The notes beneath the pieces are model-generated. The model was given only the letters and a program-made list of their open reading frames with translations, had not been told where the DNA came from and ran no database searches. This document shows positions 24,859 to 33,947 of a stretch of DNA of 64,000 bases, piece after piece. The translations under genes and the position numbers were made by a program. Every line of letters begins with the position of its first letter. The first letter of the stretch is position 1. The stretch lies in the NCBI GenBank assembly GCA_026702755.1, contig JAPPBX010000001.1:62001-126000 (forward strand). The letters run 5' to 3'. Source of the DNA: Candidatus Poribacteria bacterium. Its GTDB lineage: Bacteria > Poribacteria > WGA-4E > WGA-3G.

Positions 24859-26376
24859 TCACTGGGGTGGCAACTTTTTCAAGAGTTCTTCTGCGGCTTT
24901 CCTATAATCTTGTTTCTTCCCATGTTCGACGACGCGCTGTAGAAACTCTCTCGCCCTTGGGGCGTTATCCTGATAGTAGTATACCAAACCGATATAGAAA
25001 TGGTATACCTCGTTTCTGCTATAACGAGACAAAGTATTATACTGGTCCAGCAACAGCGTGAGGAAATCATCATTCTCGGCATAGAATCTTTCGTTATTCA
25101 AAACGTAATCGTTTCCATCCCACTCGTAGAAACTCATCCAATCCAGATATGACGCTGTCGGTCCCGTGTCGTTAGATATTTTGTCGGGAATCTTGATCTC
25201 GTAGATGCCATCATTATCCAGATCAACGTATTCTATGGGGTCCTCCCTTTTGTGGGAACTATACGCACTGCAAATTTCCTTGAACTCACCCTCTTGAAAC
25301 GAAATCACAGCCATTCCGTAGGCATGCTCAGCCCATACGTCCAAAACGCCGTCGCCTGTCAAATCAACGAGTTTAAAGGAGACGGACTTGAAAGCCCCAC
25401 TTCCGCTCCAATGGTCCCGGAAGATGAAAGGGGCGCTTTGAACTTCAATGGTTTTCACGGGGACATTCAAATCATGAGACGACCCGCCAAAAAGTCCGAA
25501 CAATTCTTTTTTCTTGGGAAACCCGGTTATCTCGGTCTCAGCCTCAGCAATGAGGAGAAACGCTTCGCTCCATTGCCCCACTTCTACCCATTCTCCCTTT
25601 GGCTCAGCCACCATGAGAACAATCGTCTCTTTTTTGGCGGTATCATCAATATTTGCGATCGCTTTCAGCCGCGTCGTGTAAGAGCGTTTTTCCGAGGGCG
25701 GGTTTCCCAAAAAACGGTGATACTTTTGACCCCCAAGATCATAAGGCCAGTCATACCTTACGTACTCGACATCAAAAGCATCTGTGAGTTTCTCTCTGCT
25801 AACGGTATAATTGCTGAAGACTTCCTTGAACGCGCCATCCTGAAACGAGATGAGTGCCACCCCGTGTGCAGATTCCACCCAAACATCCAAAATGCCATCG
25901 TCCGTCCCATCTACGAGTCTAAAGGAGACATCCGTCGATTCTGTGAAGACCAATGGGGCGTTATGAAGTTCAATAGATTTCGTTGAGACATCTAACGGGT
26001 CGTTCCCTGTATCAAAAAGTTTGAATAAGGCTTTCCTCTCAAGTTTCCCTGCTTTTCTTTCAGCGATGATGAGAAATGCTTGTCTCCAATTGTTAAGGTC
26101 TGCGGGCCTGGTGGAGTTTGTATTACCAAGGATTAGCACAATGTTCTCTTTCCCGGGGGTGTCATCAATATTTTCGGTGACTCTCATCCTGCTATGGTAA
26201 TGGAGTCCCTCGGGTGCGGGGGAAGGTAAAAAACCGTGATATTCTTCAAGATCGTAGAAGGGGGAATAACAACTATAGCTGATCCGAGACGTGGTTGCTT
26301 TCGGGGTATCCGCATTTACAGGAACCAAAACCGTAAGTATCAGCAAAATGCTGAGTCCAAGGCGTGTAGTTTTCAT
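24859..26376 (-). CDS. Secreted tandem-paralogue protein, copy 1
   Basis: About 505 aa from ATG 26376, which has GGAGAC upstream; signal peptide MKTTRLGLSILLILTVLVPVNA. Two homologous repeats of about 190 residues follow, each with a strand-rich part (NIDDTPGKENIVLIL, NWRQAFLIIAE, KALFKLFDTG) and an FG-GAP-like LVDGTDDGILDVWVES-HGVALISFQDG segment. A final module has DLDNDGIYEIKIPD (Ca-binding-like), YAENDDF and a TPR-like tail ending in AAEELLKKLPP. Not recognised as a named family. It is the distal member of five co-directional paralogues. Confidence 0.78.
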   Translation of the reverse strand: MKTTRLGLSILLILTVLVPVNADTPKATTSRISYSCYSPFYDLEEYHGFLPSPAPEGLHYHSRMRVTENIDDTPGKENIVLILGNTNSTRPADLNNWRQAFLIIAERKAGKLERKALFKLFDTGNDPLDVSTKSIELHNAPLVFTESTDVSFRLVDGTDDGILDVWVESAHGVALISFQDGAFKEVFSNYTVSREKLTDAFDVEYVRYDWPYDLGGQKYHRFLGNPPSEKRSYTTRLKAIANIDDTAKKETIVLMVAEPKGEWVEVGQWSEAFLLIAEAETEITGFPKKKELFGLFGGSSHDLNVPVKTIEVQSAPFIFRDHWSGSGAFKSVSFKLVDLTGDGVLDVWAEHAYGMAVISFQEGEFKEICSAYSSHKREDPIEYVDLDNDGIYEIKIPDKISNDTGPTASYLDWMSFYEWDGNDYVLNNERFYAENDDFLTLLLDQYNTLSRYSRNEVYHFYIGLVYYYQDNAPRAREFLQRVVEHGKKQDYRKAAEELLKKLPPQ

Positions 26377-26429
26377 GTTTTTTGTCTCCGATTCGGTCTG
26401 TTGGATATCAGACGCGGAAGATTCGTTTT

Positions 26430-27920
26430 TCAATGAGATGTCAATTTTTTCAAGAGGTCTGCTGCGGCGTGAACATATCTATCGTTTTCGGCATTTTCGG
26501 CTACCCACTGTAGATACTTTCTTGCCATTGGAACGTCGCCGCGATAGTAGAAGACCAATCCTATGTAGAATCCGTATTCGTCGAATCTTCCATATTGAAT
26601 CAACACATGATTATAAAGGTCCAATAACCCAATGAGGAACTCGTCATTCTCGGCATAGAATCTTTCATTATCCAAGACGTAGGTGTTTCCATCCCACTTG
26701 TAAAGACTCACCCATTGCGGATACGACGCGCGAGCACCACCACCGCTGACAGATATTCTGTCGGGAATCCTGATTTCATAGATGCCATCGTTATCAAGGT
26801 CAATGTATTCTATGGGGTCCTTTCTTCTGATAGAACTATAGGCACTGCAAACTTCCTTGAACTCGCCGTTTTGAAAAGAAATGACAACCGCGCCGTGGTG
26901 AGATTCCATCCATACGTCTAAAATGCCGTCACCCGTCAAATCCAAGAGTTTAAAGGAAACGGTGCGAGTGCCCCAAGAATGAACGCTGGTCAATTCTCGA
27001 AAGACGAAAGACGGGTTCTGAACTGCAAGGGTGAATAAGTTTTTTTTCTTTGGAACTCCATCTGCCTCGGTTGTCGTAATCAGGAGATACGCTTGGGACC
27101 ACTCGCCGTAAATGTCGATTCCATCTCTATAAGCCGCCACTAAAACAATGGTTTCTTTTTCCTGGGTATCGTCAACATTTGCGATAGCTGCTCTCAGGGT
27201 CTCGTAACGATATCTTTTTGATGGGAGGGAGGGCAGAAACCGCTGATACATCTGCCCTTGAAATTCAAGTCCAAACTCCGACCAATGGTACTCAACATCA
27301 GGCGTTTCTGCGAGTTTTTTTCTGGTCACGGTGTAGTTGGTGAGGACTTCTTGGAATACACCGTTCTCAAAAGAGATGAGCGCAACCCCGTGGGCAGATT
27401 CCACCCAAACATCTAAAGTGCCATCGTCTGTCATATCCGCGAGTCTAAGCGAAACATCGGTCGGTAGCTTGAGGTTTCCGGAGGGTAGACTGTGAAGTTC
27501 GATGACCTCCGCTGCCGGGACCTCCAATGGATGTGCCCCTGTGTCAAAAAGTTTGAATAACGCTTTTTTCTTCGGAACCCCATCTGCAGTGTTCTCAGTA
27601 ATGAGGAGAAACGCTTGGTGCCAGTTGCCGAAGGCTGCGTGAGGTTTTGTACCCACAACCATCAGAACAACGGTCTCTTTTTCGGGGGTGTCATCAACAT
27701 TTGAGATGGCTGTTATCCGAGTATGGTAATAAAGTTCTTCAGGGACGGGGTTAGGCAAAAAACGGTGATACTTTTGCTCGTGATGATCATTGAGGTGATA
27801 GTAGTAGTTATACTTGACCTGAGAAGTCATCGTTTTAGCGGTATCCGCATTCACCGCAGAAGCAGTAAGTATCAGCGAAATAGCAAGCCCAAAAAGTATG
27901 GTTTGAATGTGTTGTTTCAT
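26430..27920 (-). CDS. Secreted tandem-paralogue protein, copy 2
   Basis: 496 aa with signal peptide (FGLAISLILTASAVNADTAK). Same architecture as copy 1: two repeats (VDDTPEKETVVLMVVG and VDDTQEKETIVLVAA start the strand part; LADMTDDGTLDVWVES and LLDLTGDGILDVWMES end it), then DLDNDGIYEIRIPD and a TPR-like C-terminus. GGAGAAAAAAT precedes ATG 27920. The C-terminal 200 bases are almost identical to those of the broken copy 4, suggesting recent duplication or gene conversion. Confidence 0.78.
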   Translation of the reverse strand: MKQHIQTILFGLAISLILTASAVNADTAKTMTSQVKYNYYYHLNDHHEQKYHRFLPNPVPEELYYHTRITAISNVDDTPEKETVVLMVVGTKPHAAFGNWHQAFLLITENTADGVPKKKALFKLFDTGAHPLEVPAAEVIELHSLPSGNLKLPTDVSLRLADMTDDGTLDVWVESAHGVALISFENGVFQEVLTNYTVTRKKLAETPDVEYHWSEFGLEFQGQMYQRFLPSLPSKRYRYETLRAAIANVDDTQEKETIVLVAAYRDGIDIYGEWSQAYLLITTTEADGVPKKKNLFTLAVQNPSFVFRELTSVHSWGTRTVSFKLLDLTGDGILDVWMESHHGAVVISFQNGEFKEVCSAYSSIRRKDPIEYIDLDNDGIYEIRIPDRISVSGGGARASYPQWVSLYKWDGNTYVLDNERFYAENDEFLIGLLDLYNHVLIQYGRFDEYGFYIGLVFYYRGDVPMARKYLQWVAENAENDRYVHAAADLLKKLTSH

Positions 27921-27962
27921 ATTTTTTCTCCGTTTCGGTGTGTCTGAGTAAGAGGTCGTTTT

Positions 27963-29006
27963 TCATCTTGGCGGTGGTGGCAGTTTTTTTAAGATAGATT
28001 CAGCGGCTTGAACGTAATCGTTCTGTCCTCCACGCTCGACGACCAGCTTCAGAACTGCTCGCGCTCCCATTGTGCTGCCGCGATAGTAGTATACCAACCC
28101 TAAGTAGAAACTGTATATCTGGCACTGTTTGGTAAACGTTCCGCGGCGAAGCATCTGATAATTATATTCGCTCAATAAGCGAATGAGGAAATCATCGTTC
28201 CCAGCATAGAATCTTTCGTTATTCAAGACGTAAGCGTTTCCATTCCACTCATAGAGGCTCATCCATGGCAGATAAGGGGCACCGGGAACCCCTTCAATTT
28301 GTATGCTATATGGAATCTTTATTTCATATCTACCATCGTTATCAAGGTCAATGTACTCAGGATCAGGCAGAGGTCCGGGAACCGTATAGGAACTGAAGGT
28401 TCCCTCAAATTCGCCGTTTTGAAAAGAAATGACAACCACAGCATAGCCGAATTCAACCCATACGTCTAAAATGCCATCACCCGTCAAATCAACGAGTCTA
28501 AAGACAGAGTCGCGAGACTTAAAAGCATCTTTCGGAGGTTGGGTGAAGACGAACGACGGGCTTTGAAGTTCAATGGAAGCCTTCGTTGGAACATCCAACG
28601 CATGTGTGCCGGCATCAAAAAGTTTGAAAACATGTTTCTTCGTCGGTGCCCCTACTTGGGAACCAGTTTCAGTAATCAAAAGAAACGCTTGAACGCAATC
28701 ACTATCGTATGGGTATGAGGACACCTTTTTATCAATAGTGATTAGAACGATGGTCTCTTTTTCGGGTGTGTCGTTGATATTTGCAGTGGCTACCATCCGA
28801 GTAAAGTAATAAAGTCCTTTCGGTAACTGGGTCGCTAAAAAGCGATGATATGCGTGCCCCTCAAAATCATTATCATTTGTCCATTCGTATCTCTGATACT
28901 CGATATCAGAAATTTTGGGTGTTTGCGTGTCAGCATTTACTATTCCACAACCGAGTATCACCGAAATAGCAAGTCCAAAAAGTGTGGTTTGAATGTGTTG
29001 CTTCAT
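27963..29006 (-). CDS. Secreted tandem-paralogue protein, copy 3 (single-repeat form)
   Basis: About 347 aa from ATG 29006 (GGAGAC upstream). The signal peptide ends near VNADTQ. Unlike its neighbours it keeps only one strand/FG-GAP repeat (INDTPEKETIVLITI, LVDLTGDGILDVWVE) before the shared DLDNDGRYEIKIPY and TPR-like C-terminal module. It therefore shows that the doubled repeat is not obligatory. Confidence 0.76.
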   Translation of the reverse strand: MKQHIQTTLFGLAISVILGCGIVNADTQTPKISDIEYQRYEWTNDNDFEGHAYHRFLATQLPKGLYYFTRMVATANINDTPEKETIVLITIDKKVSSYPYDSDCVQAFLLITETGSQVGAPTKKHVFKLFDAGTHALDVPTKASIELQSPSFVFTQPPKDAFKSRDSVFRLVDLTGDGILDVWVEFGYAVVVISFQNGEFEGTFSSYTVPGPLPDPEYIDLDNDGRYEIKIPYSIQIEGVPGAPYLPWMSLYEWNGNAYVLNNERFYAGNDDFLIRLLSEYNYQMLRRGTFTKQCQIYSFYLGLVYYYRGSTMGARAVLKLVVERGGQNDYVQAAESILKKLPPPPR

Positions 29007-29056
29007 GTTTTTTGTCTCCAAATTCGACCCATCTGATGACGGATCGTTTTCAATCC

Positions 29057-30568
29057 TCACTGGGGTGGCAATTTTTTCAAAAGAGATTCAGCGGCTTGGA
29101 TGTAACTATCGTTTTCGGCATGTTCGGCGATCCATTGTAGATACTTACGCGCCATTGGAATGTCGCCACGATAGTAGAATACCAGTCCTATGTAGAAGCC
29201 ATATTCGTCAAATCTTCCATATCGCATTAACACATGATTATAAAGGTTCAATAATCCAATGAGGAACTCGTCATTCTCGGCATAGAATCTTTCATTATCC
29301 AAGACGTAGGTGTTCCCATCCCACTTATAAAGGCTCATCCATTGCGGATCCGCCGCACCAGGGACACTGTCGATGCCTATGCAGTCGGGAATCCTGATTT
29401 CGTAGATGCCATCGTTATCCAAGTCAACGTATTCTATCGGGTCCTCCCTTCTGGCAGAACTATAGGCACCGCAGACTGCCTTGAATTCACCATCTTGGAA
29501 AGAAATCACAGCAACACCGTAGGCACATTTCACCCAGATGTCTAAAGTGCCATCGCCCGTCAGATCCACGAGTCTAAAGTGAGTAGCATTGATAAAATCC
29601 CAAGTGATCCTACTGAACCGTTCCCGAAAGACGAAGGGTGCACTCTGAAATTCAATCGTTTTCCCCGGCACATCAATATGATACATGCCACCATCGAAAA
29701 GTTTGAATAACTCTTTTTGCTTAGGAAACTCGCCTGCTTGGGTATCAGTAATGAGGAGAAATGCTTGGTTTCATTCATCTCCTTCATTAGCAATCATTAG
29801 AACAATGGTCTCTTTTTCGGGTGTGTCATCGATATTTGCAATGGCTTTCTTCACGGTAGTGTAACTGAGTCCTTCCGGTGGTGGGACACCCAAAAAACGG
29901 TGATACGTCCGTCCCTCACGGGAAGTCAGATTATCGTAAAAGTGATATTCATCAGGGGTTTCTGTGAATTTCTCTCTCGTAAGCGTGTAGTTGCTGAAGA
30001 CTTCCCTGAATTCACCGTTCTCAAAAGAGATGAGCGCAACCCCGTGTTCAGATTCCACCCAAACGTCTAAAGTGCCATCACCCGTCAAATCCACGAGTCT
30101 AAAGGAGAGATTGATCGGTTCAGTGAAAACGGATGGTGGGTTATGAAGTGCAATCGCTTTCGCTGCTGGGACCTCCGACGCATAAGTTCCCGTATCAAAA
30201 AGTTTGAATAAGGCTTTTTTCTCGGGTTTCCTTGCCTTGATGTCCGTAATAAGGAGAAAGGCTTGGTGCCAGTTGCCGTAGTCTGCACCGTGTTTCCTAT
30301 CGATAACGATTAGAGCAATGCTCTCTTTTTCGGATGTGTCATCAACATTTGTGAGGGCATCCATCCGGGTATAGTAATAGAGGTCTTCAGGTGCTGGATT
30401 AGGGAAAAAACGGTGATACCTTTTGGTAAAAGTATTTTCGCGATAGTAATAGCGATACACGACTTCTGAAGTCGTGGTTGTGGAGGTATCTGCATTCGCC
30501 GAAAAAGCAGTGAGTAGCATCATTGAAATAGTAAGTGCAAAAAGTGTGTTTTGAAGAAATTGTTTCAT
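29057..30568 (-). pseudogene. Secreted tandem-paralogue protein, copy 4, interrupted by one TGA
   Basis: The signal peptide and first repeat run from 30568 to an in-frame TGA at 29771-29773; the same frame then continues without further stops to 29057. Comparison with the paralogues (GEWVQAF in copy 5, NNWRQAF in copy 1) shows that the TGA occupies a conserved Trp position (codon TGG), so one substitution broke the gene. The downstream part (QAFLLITD, LVDLTGDGTLDIWVK, DLDNDGIYEIRIPD, KKLPPQ) is intact. A 29686-29057 product could be re-initiated at an internal ATG but would lack a signal peptide. Confidence 0.85.
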
Positions 30569-30618
30569 ATTTTTTCTCAGCTTCGTTGTGTCTGCTGTCA
30601 GACAGGAGCGTCTGCTTT

Positions 30619-32166
30619 TTAATACGATGTCAATTTTTTCAAGAGTTCTTCGGCGGCTTTCCTATAATCATCGTTTTCTGCATTTCTGGCGACGCGCTGT
30701 AGTAGTTCTCTCGCCATTGATGTCTTGCCGCGATAGTAGTATACCAAGCCGATGTAGAAATGGTATATTTCCTCATTTCTTGAAAAAGGCTGCCAAAAAA
30801 TATACTGCTCTAATAAGCGAATGAGGAATTCGTCGTTCTCAGCATAGAATCTTTTGTTATTCAAAACGTAAGTTGTGCCATCCCACTCGTAGAGGCTCAT
30901 CCATTCCGGAGCCGCTGCGCCAGGGGCACCCTTGATATGTATGCTATCAGGAATTTTGATTTCATAGATACCATCCTTATCAAGATCAACGTATTCTATC
31001 GGGTTCTCGCTTCTTGGGGAACTATAACCGCCGCAGACTTCCACAAACTCGCCGTTCTGAAACGAAATCACAGCGACACCATAGGCACATTCAACCCAGA
31101 TGTCTAAAATGCCATCGCCTGTCAAATCTACGACTTCAAAGGAGACACCGTAGTAAAACCAAGGTTGATCTTTCCGCACTTTCCAAAAGACGAAGGGAAC
31201 ACTCTGAAGTTCAATCGTTTTCCCTTGCACATCAAACGCATGTGTGCCAGCATCAAAAAGTTTGAAAAGCTCCTTTTTCTTTGAAACCCCATCTGCTTCG
31301 TCCTCCGCAATAACGAGAAACGCTTGAACCCATTCGCCCTGGGGGGCATCAACACCCGTATCAGCAGTCATTAGAACAATCGTCTCTTTTTCAGGCGTGT
31401 CATCAATATTTCCAATCGCTGTCTTCCGAGTGTTGTAATAGAGTCCTTCAGGTGCCGTAGCAGCCAAGAAGTCGTGATACTTCTGCCCCTTAGGATCAAA
31501 CCGAACATTGTAACCGTAATACTCGATGTTAGTGGCTTCTGCAAGTCTCTGTTTGCTCACAGTGTAGTTTGTGAGGACTTCATTAAATACGCCGTTGGCA
31601 AAAGAGATCAGCGCAACCCCATAATCGGATTCCACCCAAATATCCAAAGTGCCATCACCCGTCAAATCTACAAGTCTAAAGGAAACACTGTCCGGTTTAT
31701 GAGCAGCTTCATGTATTTCCGAGAAGATGACTGACCGGTTATGAAGTTCAATGGATTTCGCTGCTGGGACCTCCAACGGATGCCTGCCTGTATCAAAAAG
31801 TTTGAAGAACGCTTTTTTCTCCAGCTTCCTTGCCTTTGTGTTAGTAATGAGGAGAAACGCTTGGTGCCAGTTGCTGAAGCCTGCGCGAGGTTTTGAACCC
31901 ACAACGATTAGCACAACGGTCTCTTTTCCAGACGTGGCATCGATATCTGCTGAAGCTATCATCCGGGTCTGGTAAAAGAGGGCTTCGGGTGCCGGATTCG
32001 GCAAAAAACGGTAATACTTTTTCTCGCTAAGATCATTAAACTCATAGTAATAGTGATATGTGACTTGAGAAGTCGTCGTTTTGGCGGTATCCGCATTCAC
32101 CACAAAAGCAGTGAATATCAGTGAAAGAGTAAGTCCAAAAAGTGGGATTTGAAGAGGTTGCTTCAT
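30619..32166 (-). CDS. Secreted tandem-paralogue protein, copy 5
   Basis: 515 aa, signal peptide MKQPLQIPLFGLTLSLIFTAFVVNA. Two full repeats (IDATSGKETVVLIVVG, LVDLTGDGTLDIWVES; IDDTPEKETIVLMTA, VVDLTGDGILDIWVE), DLDKDGIYEIKIPD and a TPR-like C-terminus (HFYIGLVYYYRGKTSMARELLQ). It is the promoter-proximal copy of the five-gene array. The gap upstream (32167-32483) holds a degenerate repeat and no obvious promoter that I can defend. Confidence 0.78.
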   Translation of the reverse strand: MKQPLQIPLFGLTLSLIFTAFVVNADTAKTTTSQVTYHYYYEFNDLSEKKYYRFLPNPAPEALFYQTRMIASADIDATSGKETVVLIVVGSKPRAGFSNWHQAFLLITNTKARKLEKKAFFKLFDTGRHPLEVPAAKSIELHNRSVIFSEIHEAAHKPDSVSFRLVDLTGDGTLDIWVESDYGVALISFANGVFNEVLTNYTVSKQRLAEATNIEYYGYNVRFDPKGQKYHDFLAATAPEGLYYNTRKTAIGNIDDTPEKETIVLMTADTGVDAPQGEWVQAFLVIAEDEADGVSKKKELFKLFDAGTHAFDVQGKTIELQSVPFVFWKVRKDQPWFYYGVSFEVVDLTGDGILDIWVECAYGVAVISFQNGEFVEVCGGYSSPRSENPIEYVDLDKDGIYEIKIPDSIHIKGAPGAAAPEWMSLYEWDGTTYVLNNKRFYAENDEFLIRLLEQYIFWQPFSRNEEIYHFYIGLVYYYRGKTSMARELLQRVARNAENDDYRKAAEELLKKLTSY

Positions 32167-32199
32167 ATTTTTTTCTCCGATTCGGTTTGTCAGATGCCA

Positions 32200-32335
32200 G
32201 GTGCTTCGGAAGATAGGAAAGGTAGAAGCATGGAAAGTGATTCGCCAGCCCTCATTCCTTCCATCCTTCTATTCAACCGAAAGCGGGTGGGAATGGCAGT
32301 AGATTTCCTCCAGCCTTCCGATATTCTTGAATAGG
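32200..32335. repeat. Degenerate GGATGGAAGG-type repeat
   Basis: GGTAGAAGCATGGAAAGTG and CATTCCTTCCATCCTTCTATTC form imperfect purine/pyrimidine arms like those at 5.76, 9.53 and 22.0 kb, followed by CCGAAAGCGGG. It occupies much of the gap between copy 5 and the WD40-like lipoprotein gene. Confidence 0.5.
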
Positions 32336-32483
32336 TGAGTTGTGGTTCATCCTACTATAATTAAACCACACTTTTGCGGAGAATACAAATAGAAGAGGTT
32401 AGCGGTCAGCGTTCGGTAGGACGAGGTCGCGATCGGGAAATCGGTGTTTACGGCATGACGGCGTGTGTCTACTACTTTATAAG

Positions 32484-33878
32484 CTACAAGCCTGCCAATC
32501 TCGCTTTCAGTTCTTCTTGTTGGACAGGTTGCGTCAAATCCATAAGATAGATCCGCATGTGGTCCGAACGGTCGGAACTAAACACAAGTCTCTTTCCGTC
32601 CCGTGAGAGGCTCGGTTCAAAATGGGCACCGACGTGGTTCGTCAGCTGCGTTTTATTTGTGCCATCGGCGTTCATCATCCAGAGCGTATAATGGTTATGC
32701 GCGTTTGACACATAGATAATTCGCTTGCCATCCGGACTGAAAATCGGATGATAATGGCTTGCGTTCGTGAATGTCAATTGTTTCGCCGTGCCGCCTGCTG
32801 CGCTAACGCTGAAAATCTGGTAGATGTCTCCCACCATTGCGGTGAAGGCGATCTGCTTTCCATTGGGTGCCCACGTTGGATGTCCGTCGTCCACATCGTT
32901 ATGTGTCAGCTGCTTCTTGTTTGTGCCATCACTATGAATGACGTAGATTTCTAAGGTATCATTATTCTCGGTGCTTCCCGGACCACCACCTGTCTCTTGC
33001 GCAGGAGCCTTGGATTCAAAGGCGATCTTTTGCCCGTCAGGTGAAAAGACAGGCGCACGTTGTGCCCCCTCTATATCAATCAATGGACGCTGGTTTTTCC
33101 CATCAACGTCCATAAGATAGATCGTCGCACTCTTCGGATCAGAGCCGCTCGCTTGAACAGGTGGGAGCATCATACCACCGCGGGTGCGCTCTGTAACAAA
33201 GGCAATCGACTTCCCATCTGGAGAAAAAGCAGGCATATATTCATCAAGTTCCTCGGTATGCGTCAATTGGTGGAGTGAACGCGTCGTGAGATCCATGAGA
33301 TACAATTCGGCGTTCTGGAGGCGATTGGAGGCGAAGGCAAGCCATTTTCCATCAGGCGAGATTGCGGGACTATAATCGTCCGTGTACTTGGCAGTAAACG
33401 TCATCATATTCCCTTTTTCGGTAAAGGTCTGCTCGTAATCGTCACTGCCTTCGGTGCGGAGACGTTGGACATGGTAGGCATCACCGGTGAGTCCAGCCAA
33501 TTGAAGGAGCACTTCTTTTTTTCGAGAACCCCTTAGCAGATTTTGAAACTGAACAAGCGCAAGGGAACGGTCATTATTGTGCCAATAAACGCGCCCGAGT
33601 GCCAAAGTGATTTCTGCCCGTTTCGGTGCCAACTTCACAGCATTTCTGAAGGCATCGCTCGCTTGTGTCGCATCCTCTAACTTTTCATACACCAAACCGA
33701 GCTGATAGTAAGCCTCGGCATTGGAAGGGTTCTGCTTAATTGCCGCTTCAAACTGCTGAATGGCAGCAGTCGTGTCGCCTGTTTCAAGAAATGCTTTGCC
33801 GCGCTCAAGGGTAGGATCTCCACCACATGCGAGTAGCACTAAAAATATAGAAATGAATAGATAGAAAGAGTTTCTCAT
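32484..33878 (-). CDS. TPR plus TolB/WD40-like beta-propeller lipoprotein
   Basis: 464 aa. A lipobox (VLLACGG) follows a short signal peptide. Residues 20-130 hold three TPR units (LETGDTTAAIQQFEAAIKQNP, AYYQLGLVYEKLED). The rest is a PD40/TolB-like propeller with repeated SPDGKWLAFASNR, SPDGKSIAFVTER, SPDGQKIAFES and SPDGKRIIYVSN motifs. Probably a periplasmic or outer-membrane protein that binds partner proteins; not TolB itself, as no Tol/Pal genes are nearby. Confidence 0.85.
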   Translation of the reverse strand: MRNSFYLFISIFLVLLACGGDPTLERGKAFLETGDTTAAIQQFEAAIKQNPSNAEAYYQLGLVYEKLEDATQASDAFRNAVKLAPKRAEITLALGRVYWHNNDRSLALVQFQNLLRGSRKKEVLLQLAGLTGDAYHVQRLRTEGSDDYEQTFTEKGNMMTFTAKYTDDYSPAISPDGKWLAFASNRLQNAELYLMDLTTRSLHQLTHTEELDEYMPAFSPDGKSIAFVTERTRGGMMLPPVQASGSDPKSATIYLMDVDGKNQRPLIDIEGAQRAPVFSPDGQKIAFESKAPAQETGGGPGSTENNDTLEIYVIHSDGTNKKQLTHNDVDDGHPTWAPNGKQIAFTAMVGDIYQIFSVSAAGGTAKQLTFTNASHYHPIFSPDGKRIIYVSNAHNHYTLWMMNADGTNKTQLTNHVGAHFEPSLSRDGKRLVFSSDRSDHMRIYLMDLTQPVQQEELKARLAGL

Positions 33879-33888
33879 TTGACAGTAT

Positions 33889-33947
33889 TGGCTTTCGGTT
33901 TTCGGCTTTCTTGCTGACAGCCGACGGCTGATTGCTGATGGCTATTC
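33889..33947. repeat. Dispersed palindromic repeat supplying a stop codon
   Basis: GGCTTTCGGTTTTCGGC-type words followed by CTGACAGCCGACGGCTGATTGCTGATGGCTATTC. On the minus strand its GAATAG end contributes the final Glu and TAG stop of the FG-GAP/ASPIC gene (stop at 33942-33944). Confidence 0.7.

Noticed and set aside
29771-29773. TGA read as Trp (alternative genetic code)
   Set aside because: Many other genes here end at TGA, including overlapping ATGA junctions such as pncB, so recoding is not general; a single nonsense substitution is simpler.
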